64,000 nt of DNA. Origin: Pleurodeles waltl. Taxonomy: Eukaryota > Chordata > Amphibia > Caudata > Salamandridae. The stretch lies in contig NC_090443.1 in the NCBI RefSeq assembly GCF_031143425.1, positions 1,053,568,554 to 1,053,632,553 on the forward strand. Direction: 5' to 3'. The notes under the pieces were generated by a model, which saw only the letters and a list, made by a program, of their open reading frames with translations, searched no databases and had not been told where the DNA came from. Position 1 is the stretch's first letter, and the number at the start of each line of letters is the position of its first letter. The translations under genes were made by a program, and so were the position numbers. Shown here piece by piece: positions 33,490 through 42,904 of the stretch.

Positions 33490-34330
33490 TAAATTCCCTG
33501 GCATCTAGTAGACTTTCTGCCCCCCCAGGGTGTGGATCAGGGGTAATTGCTCCATCTGCCCACTGGTGGGCAGAACAACTTTGGCCCCATTTATTTGGGG
33601 TGGGGGTATGGCCATACCCCCAACCTCTTATTTTTGAAAAAAAAACTTCCCTGGCCTCTGGTGGGCTTTCTGCCCCCCCTTGGGGGCAGATGGGCCTTCC
33701 AAAAATAGGCCCCTCTGCCCCCAGTGGGAGGCAGATATGGCCAACAGTAATATGCCCCCATGGGGAGCGACCCTTACCCAAGTGGCTGCCCCCCTAAAAC
33801 ACAAGCATACACACACACACACCAATCCCTGGTGCCTAAGTGGTTCAGATTGTCCTAACAAAAATCGGCCGATCTGCCCCCAAGGGGGGCAGAAATGGTC
33901 TAAATACAATTTGCCCCCCAGGGGAGCGACCCTTGACTAAGGGGTCGCCCCCACCTCTAAAAAACAAAACAAAAAAAAAAAATTTTTTTTATCCCTGGTG
34001 CCTAGAGGCTTCTGCCCCCCTGGGGCAGATCGGCCTAATAGCAATAGGCCGATCTGTCCCCGAGGGGGGCAGAAAAGGCCTAAAATAAATCCACCCCCCC
34101 ACCCCCAGGTAGCGACCCTTGCCTAAGGGGTCGCTCCCCACCTCTAAAAAACAAAACAAACATATATATATTTTTTTTATCCCTGGTGCCTAGAGGCTTC
34201 AGCCCCCCTGGGGGGCAGATCGGCCTAATAGCAATAGGCGGACCTGCCCCCTGGGGGGCAGAAAAGGCCTTAACAAAAAATGCCCCCCTGGGGAGCGACC
34301 CTTGCCCAAGGGGTCGCTCCCCTTATGCCA
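33490..34330. repeat. GC-rich tandem array with hairpins (about 180-bp units)
   Basis: Units share CCTGG.GCCT..GGCTT.TGCCCCCC, GGGGGCAGA, and GGGAGCGACCCTTGCC.AAGGGGTCGC, with starts near 33650, 33830, 34000 and 34180. Each unit contains two hairpins. One is AGCGACCCTT / AAGGGGTCGC. The other is clearest at 34026-34056, with 12-bp perfect arms (CAGATCGGCCTA) and a 7-base loop. Confidence 0.8.
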
Positions 34331-34421
34331 ATTTTAAATATCAAATAAATCCGTGGTGTCTAGAGGCCATTTTAGCAGACAGATTGCTTTGCAATCCGGC
34401 TGCTAAAATGCTGAGAGAGAC

Positions 34422-34470
34422 TTCAAAGGGAAGAAAATCCCTTTACTTCTCTTTGAAGCCTCTCAGGCCT
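34422..34470. repeat. Imperfect hairpin near the right end of the TTAA element
   Basis: CTGAGAGAGACTTCAAAG is followed about 13 bases later by its near complement CTTTGAAGCCTCTCAG. Confidence 0.6.
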
Positions 34471-34714
34471 CCTCCACGTGATCAGAGGAGAAATGCTGAG
34501 CATTTCTCTTCCGTTAGCTTCCAGCGCGATTGGAGACAGCCTCTGTCACATGGGGTGGGGGGGTCAGGAGGACTGTCGGGGTGGAAGGGGAAGGGCTTCC
34601 CCTTCCACCCCTGCCTCTGCGGGGTGGGAGGGAAGAACACAGAGGGAGCGCTAGCGCTCCCTCTGGGCTCTGTGCCCAGGACGTAATGGTTACGTCACAG
34701 CACAGAAGGGGATA

Positions 34715-35507
34715 AGGGACACGGCATTAAAAGAAGTTCCACGTCGTCGACCATTGTCAACACATAGGTCAGAGAAGTCTCCACTGATCGATGTCGAGCC
34801 AGCCCTGTTGTGCTAAGACTCCGTTGAGGGCGGTTCAAGCCCTCTGACAATGAAGCAACTTCTGACGATGAAGATCACATTGACGATTACACATCAACCG
34901 TCGTCGATATCAAGAGAGCCTTCAATATCTCCATCAACAGCAATCAGATGCTGTTGGATGTCGAAACATACACCCCCCCCTACTCTGTCTCTGTCAGTGG
35001 CATCCAGACACCACCCAACATCGAGAAAGAGAGCTTCACACTGTCCACCGACCACAATACAGCGTTGTTCTACATGGAAGCATCATTCACCTACAAAGAC
35101 TACCTTGCTTACGATCCCTCTGTTGACTTCAATACTTTCTCAGTCAATGTCGAGACATGGTTCACCTGCAGCCAAAACCACAAGTCAAGAACATAGACCT
35201 TCAGCTGCAATGTCAGGAGGTTCTTCTCACTCATCTGCAAAGCTAAAGTTGTCTCTTGGTAATATGTCACCAAGATGGCTTGAAAGTCTTCGGCGGGGTC
35301 CGGTCCCACAGAGTCCGGACTTGCAGATTTCACACATGTATTTGCCTACACGGTCTCCCCCAAGGACACTGTCACCAACTCCTCAAGCTGAGGTCACTGT
35401 GGGTCAGACAGCACCTGGGTCTCCAATACACTTCAGGGTACCTAGAGCAGCCAGCACTCCCCAATCACGGACAAGAAGTAGGTCATGACCTAGATCTAGA
35501 GCTAGAT
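34715..35507 (+). pseudogene. DIRS-like family B ORF1 (Gag-like), continuation of remnant A
   Basis: Resumes after the TTAA element. The recurrent GTCGA/CATCGA codons and Ser/Pro/Thr-rich reading (34850-35488; for example GGSSHSSAKL and the basic end TPQSRTRSRS) resemble the Ser/Arg-rich middle of DIRS ORF1. The match to the segment at 38425-38860 (SHSS..., RSKSP) supports one family. The frame is open for 212 codons, but which frame is native is unclear. The ERV insertion at 35508 cuts it. Confidence 0.45.
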
Positions 35508-36493
35508 TGTTGTGTAGCCATTTTAGTTATAGCTTCATGCATGTTATTTAAGCACACTAGGCTTGCCGCTGTGCACGTTAACCTAGATATATTTTATTCT
35601 GCTTCGTTTATTATTTTGACAATAGCCACTTTGGCGGTCTTGTTTTATTTCTTTCTATCTTGATGTTCTTGCTTAGGCCAGCACTACGTTTCAAAGACTT
35701 TCTTGTTCACTCTGTGCTTCTTTCAAGGCTGCTGTAAAGATAGGTTGCTGGTGAACGTGGTAAAAGTTTTGTCTCTGGTATTCATAGAAAAACACACATC
35801 CTTACGTAGGGACATTTTCCCAGAACATCAGCTGTTTTAATATATAAACACTTCCCTGTCCCTTACACGTTACAGGGAGATTACAGCCAGAGGATCACAA
35901 CTATATGCTGATTGCTGAACGCTTTGCTACAGCTGCTTATGCAGACTTCAGGCCTTTGCTCAGGTATGGAAGATAATGTCTTCCCAGGGGAACCTAAAGG
36001 GCAGATTTAGAGCTTAACATACTGTGCTCTATTATAGCCTAGGTAGGAATTAGCCTTTTGACTCCATTGACAATATCGTAGCATTATTTCTATGCTTCAC
36101 TCTCCTTGTCACAATTCTAATTCTGTCATGCTGTATTGTCCTGGTTATTGCAGTACACGCTTTATCGAAGATGCAGTCGCTTCATTAAAACCTTATTGAA
36201 ACATATACTGCCTCTGTTTGTCATTGTGAATGTGAGACTAATGTAACTGAGAGAAAACGGTTGAGACCTGAGCCACCACGATTTCCTTGAGAAGTCAATT
36301 GTGTCATGAGCTCAGATGCCCAGTCATCCCTGCTCTTTGGTAGAGATGAGGCACTGCTAGTTAGCCGGAGCAAAACCCGGATTGGGGGAAACAGGTGTCA
36401 CCTCTAGTGGGTTAAGACTCAGTCTCCCACACCGCAGGCATTTCTCCTGCTCAATCCAGTAGTCTCATTAGAATAATGAGAGCCTATGCGACA
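35508..36493 (+). repeat. ERV-type LTR (986 bp)
   Basis: Starts TGTTGTGTAGCC and ends TATGCGACA. It has a TATA box TATATAAA at 35841-35848 and an ATTAAA polyadenylation signal at 36184-36189, giving a standard U3-R-U5 order. The primer site follows directly. Confidence 0.72.
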
Positions 36494-36512
36494 TGGCGCC
36501 GCCAACGTTTGG
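36494..36512 (+). promoter_or_regulatory. Primer-binding site, lysine-tRNA-like
   Basis: TGGCGCC then GCCAACGTTTGG starts right after the LTR. It resembles the Lys-tRNA site (TGGCGCCCAACG...) with a two-base insertion and changes downstream. The tRNA assignment is by likeness only. Confidence 0.5.
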
Positions 36513-36725
36513 TCAGTCTCTGATTTTCGGGTCCTCCTGAGTATCTCTGTCTCACTATACATAAGGGCACCTCAGTACTCTATACGGAGACGTCCGTGGT
36601 ATTGAGGATTTCCTCCTCAGCTAAGTAGGGAACACCTATCTTACGCTGGGGGTTGTTCAAGCTTGAACTCTAAAAGGATAATCCCCATTGGGTGTGCTTA
36701 TCTCTGAACACATTTACCATTCATT

Positions 36726-37328
36726 ATGGTGAATCCACAACAGGTAGCAATTGCAGTAAATATGAAACCACCCCTTACTGCACATTTACTAGCATATGGC
36801 CTAACGGCCCACAGGGGTCCAGTCACATTTGTTGTTGACACACACACAGCTTACAGAAAATAACTCTTTTATTCTTGGGTCACATTTCCAGCAGTTGATG
36901 GGAACACAAATACATTTCATCACTATACACCTGCAAACATACCTGCACAATACAGAGCATATGCATATTTAGAAATAACTCTATCTTATCAAGAACATAA
37001 TAATTGGCTTGATGGCACCCTACCCCACACAATTTTACACGTTAGGTTAGGTCCTCTAAGTAATGATGGTCGTACCTGGCCTTTATTGGCCACTTATACA
37101 TCTCTTCCGGCTGCAGCGAACCTAACATTAGCTGAAGTCTGTCGCTTATATGCTGAGCTGACGGCAATATACAAATGGTTAGCACAGTTTGTAATGCAGA
37201 CATTAAACACAAACCCAGCATGTGCTGCTCCGGCGCAACCACATGCAGTAATGCTAGGCATTAATCCTGCGACTCTGCATTCGATTATGGGTAAAGTACC
37301 CACCAAACGAGCAGAAATTCCATTTTGA
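36726..37328 (+). pseudogene. ERV gag-position reading frame with one internal stop
   Basis: One frame runs from ATG at 36726 to the stop at 37326-37328. It is about 200 codons and is broken only by TAA at 36861-36863. Its codons look protein-like throughout (for example TWPLLATYTSLP and CRLYAELTAIYKW). By position it is the N-terminal part of Gag. I see no zinc knuckle or major homology region, so the genus cannot be given. It breaks off near 37328. Confidence 0.5.
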
Positions 37329-37460
37329 TTAGCTGAAAAAATAAATGCACTAGAAGTAGTGATCTTCAGATCCAGATGCAGATTTGTCTGAGATATAAAC
37401 AGAAATACTTTTAAGCCTTGACCAAGGCCCCTGGACCAAAGCTAGGGGCTTAGGGCATAC

Positions 37461-38048
37461 ATACCCTGCCCCTTTTTTTTTTTTTTTACATTTTGTTTTT
37501 TGGGGACTCAGCTGAAGCCAAGTCCCAAAATGGCTTCGTGTTTGAAGTTTTGGCAGCCAGTCACATCTCAGCAGGAGTTCTTACTTGATCCATAGCCCTA
37601 GATATACAAATGTATTTTCCCTTTAATATCTCAAAAACTGCTGAACTGATTTACACTAAATAAAAAAAGGATGATCTGCAGACGCAAGGCTACCTTTCTG
37701 CCGAATGTGGTTTAATTCAGTCCAACAGTTAGGGCTGCAGTCATGTCTGAAGAGTCTATGGGAATGAACATGGGAAATGCACTTTTTTTACCCTTCCTTT
37801 CCCTCAGCTTCTGCTTGACGGATCATCCTGAAACTTTCCATGCACACCAAGACCCAACCTGACACTTTTTTTGGGAAATTTCGTGAAGATTCGTCAAACC
37901 GTGCCAAAGATATAGACAAATCTATAACCATTTTTCTATGGAAACTATGACCTTATTTTTACCTCTTGGCGACCGCCAGGAGGGAATATGTATAACACCA
38001 TAAAACATCATTAATATACTTAGTATGTACTTTTAATCAAATCTATAT

Positions 38049-38095
<47 letters not shown>

Positions 38096-38175
38096 CTTTT
38101 TTTTCCCCCCATATATTTTACATATGCAAATGCAACCCATAGTAGGGGCTAAAAATGCCCACACAACATTGAGGT
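37461..38175. repeat. Dispersed repeat of unknown class, copy 2
   Basis: Counterpart of 23656-24398 with the same motif order. It also has an A/T homopolymer (37472-37487) and a CCAAGTCCCAAAATGGC tract at its left. No coding frame. Confidence 0.6.
38050..38092. repeat. (TA)n microsatellite
   Basis: About 20 uninterrupted TA units within dispersed repeat copy 2. Confidence 0.9.
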
Positions 38176-38229
38176 TTCACTTAAAAACATCTCACAATTA
38201 TCAAAGATTTCTGTAAAGCAGAAAAAAAG

Positions 38230-39317
38230 AAACTAAAAAGCGTAATCACAGCCTTTATTTGAAAACAAAACTGCAAGGGAATGAGAGTCACTGCTAGCCA
38301 AGGCGGTCATCGACTTCGAATCGCTGTACGCCGTCAAAGGATATATGACGTTTTTCAACATGGAGACAGTCATTGACGTCAAGACAACTGGAAAGGTTAA
38401 GGTTGATGTTGAAAACCCCATCTAAAGGACTTTTGAGGTCAAGAAGCAGCTCTCATTCATCAGATCTGCAGAACTGAGCCTTTGGAACCAGCTTTCGCAG
38501 GCACCATTTATATCCTCTGCTGATCCACCTGCGCATCCTTCACCACATTTTGCTGGAATGTGGGCACGAGTATAGTGATCCTCATCAGACCCCTGGTTCA
38601 GATTAATCACAATCATATTTCCCATCTAGGGTCACTCCACATACTCCATTGCAAAAGCATACTCCTCCAACATTCTCTCCAGAGCCACCATCCACACTAA
38701 CAAGGCAACGTACAGTTTCACCGCAGACTCCATGCAGAGCCAAGACTCTGCAGGGGCTTAGATCACATAAATCAAGGTCCAGGGCTCCGCACAGGCCTCA
38801 ATCACGATCGAAGTCACCAAGACTACTTCCAGATTGCGACAATCCCATCAATCCAGATTGCGCCATATTAGGCACAGAACACCCTCCTGGTCTACGTTGC
38901 GTTCCTCACTGAGGGATTACTTGCCAATGCTTTCAGACACGTCACCTGCAAGGGTTTCTCTGGTGGACAACTTAATTACATTTAATGATGTATTAGTCAG
39001 AGGTGCAGCAAAACTGTAAATTGACTTACCAGCCCCTATTACATCGTCCATAGTTATATTTGATACTCTGCGTCAGAGAGTAGCATCTAAACCATTCCTC
39101 CCTCTGGTCTCTGGCTTGCTAGAACCAGTGATGTAACTTTACAAAATGCACCACCACAGATTCTGAAAAAGTAGAAGGCACTGGACCAAGACAGATTATT
39201 TCTAAGGACCACCACCATTGTAGCTGCAGCTCGAAAAGAATCACAGTGCTGCTGCCTCACTGTCAGTCCCTGCGGATAAAGGCAGCAAGCAGATGGATGC
39301 TGTAGGTAAATAAATGT
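38230..39317 (+). pseudogene. DIRS-like family B ORF1 (Gag-like), remnant B
   Basis: A leader like that of remnant A (ACAGCCTTTATTTGAAAAC and GCTAGCCAA) joins directly to Ser-rich gag sequence at about 38305, so an internal stretch is deleted. Further on, SLVDNLITFNDVLVRGAAKL (38950-39015), the PFLPLVSGLLEPV segment (about 39090-39130) and a GSKQMDAVGK-like piece near 39280 occur. The last matches the DSKKLEAQSKK position of ORF1 in the intact DIRS. Many stops are present. The antisense LTR at 39318 ends it. Confidence 0.5.
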
Positions 39318-41385
39318 GTTTAGGAAGCTGGCCTGGTTTGTAGTGGGCACCTAAGTTACTTACACCTTATACCACATCCAATTATCCCTTATTAGTGAAA
39401 TGTAAGCAGTGTTGTAGCAGCTTAGGCTGTCTAGAGGTAGTTGTAGCAGTGCAGCTTAGGCTGAACTAGGAGATATGCTTGCTCCTGCAATACCACTATA
39501 GTTACACAGTACTTATACACAATAAAAGAAAATACTCAGTGTTACCAAAAATAAAGGTACTTTATTTTAGTGACACAGGGCCAAAAATATCTTAGAGACA
39601 ATACTCCTTCTGGAGGTAAGTATTATACACAATATATACACTAGTAACCCAAATCAGGTAAGTAAACAGTGATAGAATAGTGCAAACAGTAGAAAATACA
39701 ATAGAATGCAAAGGGCCTAGGGGCAACACAAACCATATACTAAGAAAGTGGAATGCGAATCACAAATTCCTCCCTAGGCAAGTGTAGTGTATAGAGGGGG
39801 GCTGGGAGTGTACGAAAACACCAAAGGTAAGTAAAGTACCCCACCCAGAGCCCAGGAAAGTAGGAGTAAAGTACTGCAAGTTTCCTCAGGACACACTATA
39901 AGTTGTGATAAGAGATTTTGCAAGAACCAAGCACGACTGCAATCAACAAATGGTGGATTACTGGATCTGAAGACCTATGAAGAGAAGAGACCAAGTGCAG
40001 GAGTTATAGAAGATTCCAGGAAGGAAAGGAGCACCTGCCAACCTAGAAGATGGTGCAAAAGTCGATTTTCCGGTAAGAAGAAGAGTACAGAAGAGCACCA
40101 AAGAAGATGGCTGCGGGTTCCTGCGTGGTGCAGGAGATATCCCACATCGAGTTGTTGGTTGCAGGCTGTTCACACCACGGGATTCCGCCAACAAGCCTTG
40201 GTTCACACTAGTACGCGGTTTGCATCAAAATGGAGCTGCCTGGACCTAAGAGGGACCTGGGGGTCTCAACTCGGACTGAGGAGACAGAGAGGGCTCTCAG
40301 CACTGTAGCGAGCCCATGGAAGACCAGGCAGCACCCACAGAAGTCCCAGGATACGGGAACAAAGAAGATGCAAAGTGCCGTTGTCACAGGACAACAAAGG
40401 AAGATCCCACACCGCCGGAGAACAACTCAGCGAGTTGTGCGTCGCAGGATGGAGTGCCCGAGACCTGGGCTACACTGTGCACAAAGTATTCTTGGAAGAA
40501 GTGCACAGAAGCCCAAAGAGCTGGAGATAACGCAGTGCACAGGGGTACTGTCGCAGCACAGGGAAGCAAATTCTTACCTCCACTAAATTTGGACAGCTGG
40601 ACCTTAGGGCAGTCTGGGCCACGTCGGTCCACCACCTGTGTTCCAGGGAGCATGTTCGTCGTCAGGAGAGGAGTCCCAGAGTACCAGTCGTCGTCGCAGA
40701 AGGATGCCTGCAGAAGCAGGGAAGTGACTCCGTCACTCCACAGGAGATTCCTTTGTTTCTTCTGGTGCAAAATGAAGACAGGCAGTCCTCAGAGCCTGCA
40801 CACCTTGGAAACTGTTGTAAATGCTGGCTGGAGCTGAAGTTGCAGGTCACAGGAGTAGTCCTGGATACTTTGTTGCAGTTACACCGGTTCCTGGAGCAGT
40901 CTGCGGTTGATCCGATGGTCAGAAGCTGAAGCAGAGGATGCAGAGGATTCCTGAAGGAGTCTTGCAAGCTGAATCTGAGGAAACACCCAGAGGATAGACC
41001 CTAAATAGCCCTGAGAGGGGGATTGGCTACCTACCCAGGTATGCACCTATCAGGAGGGGTCTCTGACGTCACCTACTGGCACTGGCTAATGCCAGGGACA
41101 CACTGGAGGAGCTCTGGCCACCAACCCTCGGGTGGTGATGGACAGGAGAGCGGTCACTCCCCTTTCCTTTGTCCAGTTTCGCACCAGAGCAGGGACTAGG
41201 GGTCCCTGAACCGGTGTAGACTGGCTTATGCAAGGAGGGCACTATCAGTGCCCTTCAAAGCATTTCCAGAAGCTCTGGGAGGCTAGCCCTCCCAAGCCTG
41301 TAACACCTATTTCCAAAGGGAGAGGGTGTAACACCCTCCTCCCAAAGGAAATGCATTGTTCTGCCTTCCTGGGATAAGCTGCCCA
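39318..41385 (-). mobile_element. Antisense long LTR, truncated (about 2.1 kb)
   Basis: Starts on the plus strand with TTTAGGAAGCTGGCC, the complement of the LTR 3' end at 15505-15520. It then matches the antisense LTR landmarks (ACCATATACTAAGAAAGTGGAATGC at 39730, CTCTGACGTCACCT at 41060). Similarity stops near 41385, before the LTR 5' end would be reached. Confidence 0.65.
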
Positions 41386-42164
41386 GTCTTGAAAAGACTG
41401 CTATCTACGATAAAATGCATATGCTGTAATGATTAGGACAATGACAAATAACAGAAACAGAATGGTGAGGATGAAAGTGGTAAGTATGAAAAACCCCAGC
41501 ATATTGCAATGTACTTGAAATATGCAATTCCCAGTAATAAGGCCTAAACCCTATCCTAAAGTGAGAGCTGGGCATGATAACCCTAATCTGCCAGTACAGT
41601 GTCCATGAGATATGCCCCCAACCCTGTTACCTTGGGAAGAGATCGGCCCCTTAGTCTCCAGATCAGGAATCATAGAGACACAAGGCTGTGATTCGCTGCA
41701 AAGCTGCATGGAGTCTAGATGGTGTATCCTGGTGGAACCCCACTCTAACAACCTTGGTCTTGTGAGGTGTTTTTATAGGGGCACGTTATTGTTTGTGCAG
41801 GAATCCTGATGCAAGTATGTAACTAAACATCAGATTGTGTGCAAACTTGTGTCTGCAATTACATAACAAATACCTGACATGTTCTCATTCTGTTCTTGTC
41901 AACGTATAACGAAGGATCATGATGACATTACCCACGTACATCACTGATATTGACACTTTCTCAGAATAGCACCGATTAGGAAAATGGAAACATTTCTCTA
42001 AAATGCACATATCTGCAAGCAGTGCTACAAGTAAATAAATAATTAAATAGAATAAAACAGAGCATAAAAATAGGTCAAAGAGTATCAGGTAAAAAGGGCA
42101 ACAGGTCAGCAAGCTAAAAGCTAAGCTATCACCTGTGATCAGGCAGGGAACTAAAATGGACCCA
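41386..42164. other. Unassigned sequence, no gene seen
   Basis: AT-rich, without open frames or recognised repeats. The right end may be decayed LINE sequence upstream of the recognisable part. Confidence 0.3.
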
Positions 42165-42621
42165 CGACAGCAGTGACAGCTTTTGCTCGGCAGTTGGGTT
42201 CCTGGGTGCCACCTTCTAAAAATGTATCAGTCTAAATGTTTGTCAGAGGAGCTTTATGGCTCTGAGGTTTGGGGTTATGTGAGGCTGGATACTCTGCAGA
42301 GGAATGAAAAACAGTTTTTTAGACGTCTGGTTCAGGTTCCACGAAGAACTTCTGCCTTAATGATGGTTGAGGAATTAAAGGCCTCAAGCCTAGTGGATAA
42401 AGGAATTCTTAGCCCTTTTTTATGTTTGATTAAGATCTGGACAAAGGTGTGCTTAACCCTTAATAGAGTGATTCAGCAGGATTGTCTGGCCCTAGAAAAG
42501 GCTATTAAAATTCCCTGGTTGTTCCATGTTAAAGACGTTGTGGCCATGATAAGGTGTGCAGAAATCTTCACTAAACCTTACTCTCTGTCTCCTTTGGACC
42601 TGAAGAGGGTGAAATCTCTAT
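42165..42621 (+). pseudogene. Non-LTR retrotransposon (LINE) ORF2, C-terminal part, piece 1
   Basis: The frame contains LYGSEVWGYVRLD (about 42250) followed by a helical region (RNEKQFFRRLVQVPRRTSAL), the post-RT segment common to many LINE ORF2 proteins. It is open to the point where DIRS copy 1 enters at TTCTG (42622). The 5' part of the LINE is absent. The clade cannot be named from this piece. Confidence 0.6.
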
Positions 42622-42801
42622 TTCTGATGGATACAACTACCTGTGGATTCCTCACCTCATGAATACTCCCATGGCGCCAGCATTCGACGGAAATCTTCTT
42701 ACTAGTCTCTGCACGTCGACGAGGACATCACTGTCTCGCACGCGACGCCGTCTGACGTCATACAGGCAATAAGAGGTCCTCGACGACGTGCGGACGTCAG
42801 T
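42622..42801 (+). repeat. DIRS copy 1 left inverted terminal repeat
   Basis: About 180 bp, from TTCTGATGGATACAACTACC to GGACGTCAGT, complementary to the right repeat with only a few differences. It is rich in CpG and GACGTC palindromes. Confidence 0.9.
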
Positions 42802-42904
42802 TCCCTTTTTTCCGTGCATTCGAAACGGTTATCTTCGAGGGAGCAACTGTTACTCTTGCGGTTACAGTGTATATCTTGCTGCGTACTCTTTCTCTGTGGA
42901 AATA

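Larger units (their letters stand above)
27975..34710. mobile_element. Large non-autonomous TTAA-target DNA element (Kolobok/piggyBac-like candidate), split by a solo LTR
   Basis: The left end is TTAA followed by CCCCTTCGCTGCC; the right end reads GCACAGAAGGGG followed by ATAA. Outward from each end this is TTAA/TTAT next to CCCCTTC..TGC, a short inverted repeat with a TTAA-type target, one base of which has changed on the right. Without the inserted LTR (28961-31622 plus one ACGTC) it is about 4.07 kb. It codes for nothing I recognise. It holds about four 380-bp tandem units and a GC-rich array with strong hairpins. Kolobok and piggyBac both use TTAA; the termini do not decide between them. 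Confidence 0.55.
35508..37367 (+). mobile_element. Endogenous-retrovirus-like insertion: LTR plus gag remnant, 3'-truncated
   Basis: LTR 35508-36493, a primer site at 36494 and one gag-position frame to 37328. After that the sequence loses coding character and passes into another repeat near 37367-37460. pol, env and the 3' LTR are missing. The right border is approximate. Confidence 0.6.

Noticed and set aside
34850..35488. 212-codon Ser/Pro-rich frame as a host gene
   Set aside because: It sits between transposon borders, resembles the gag remnant at 38425-38860 and has no exon structure; I keep it only as a DIRS-like remnant.
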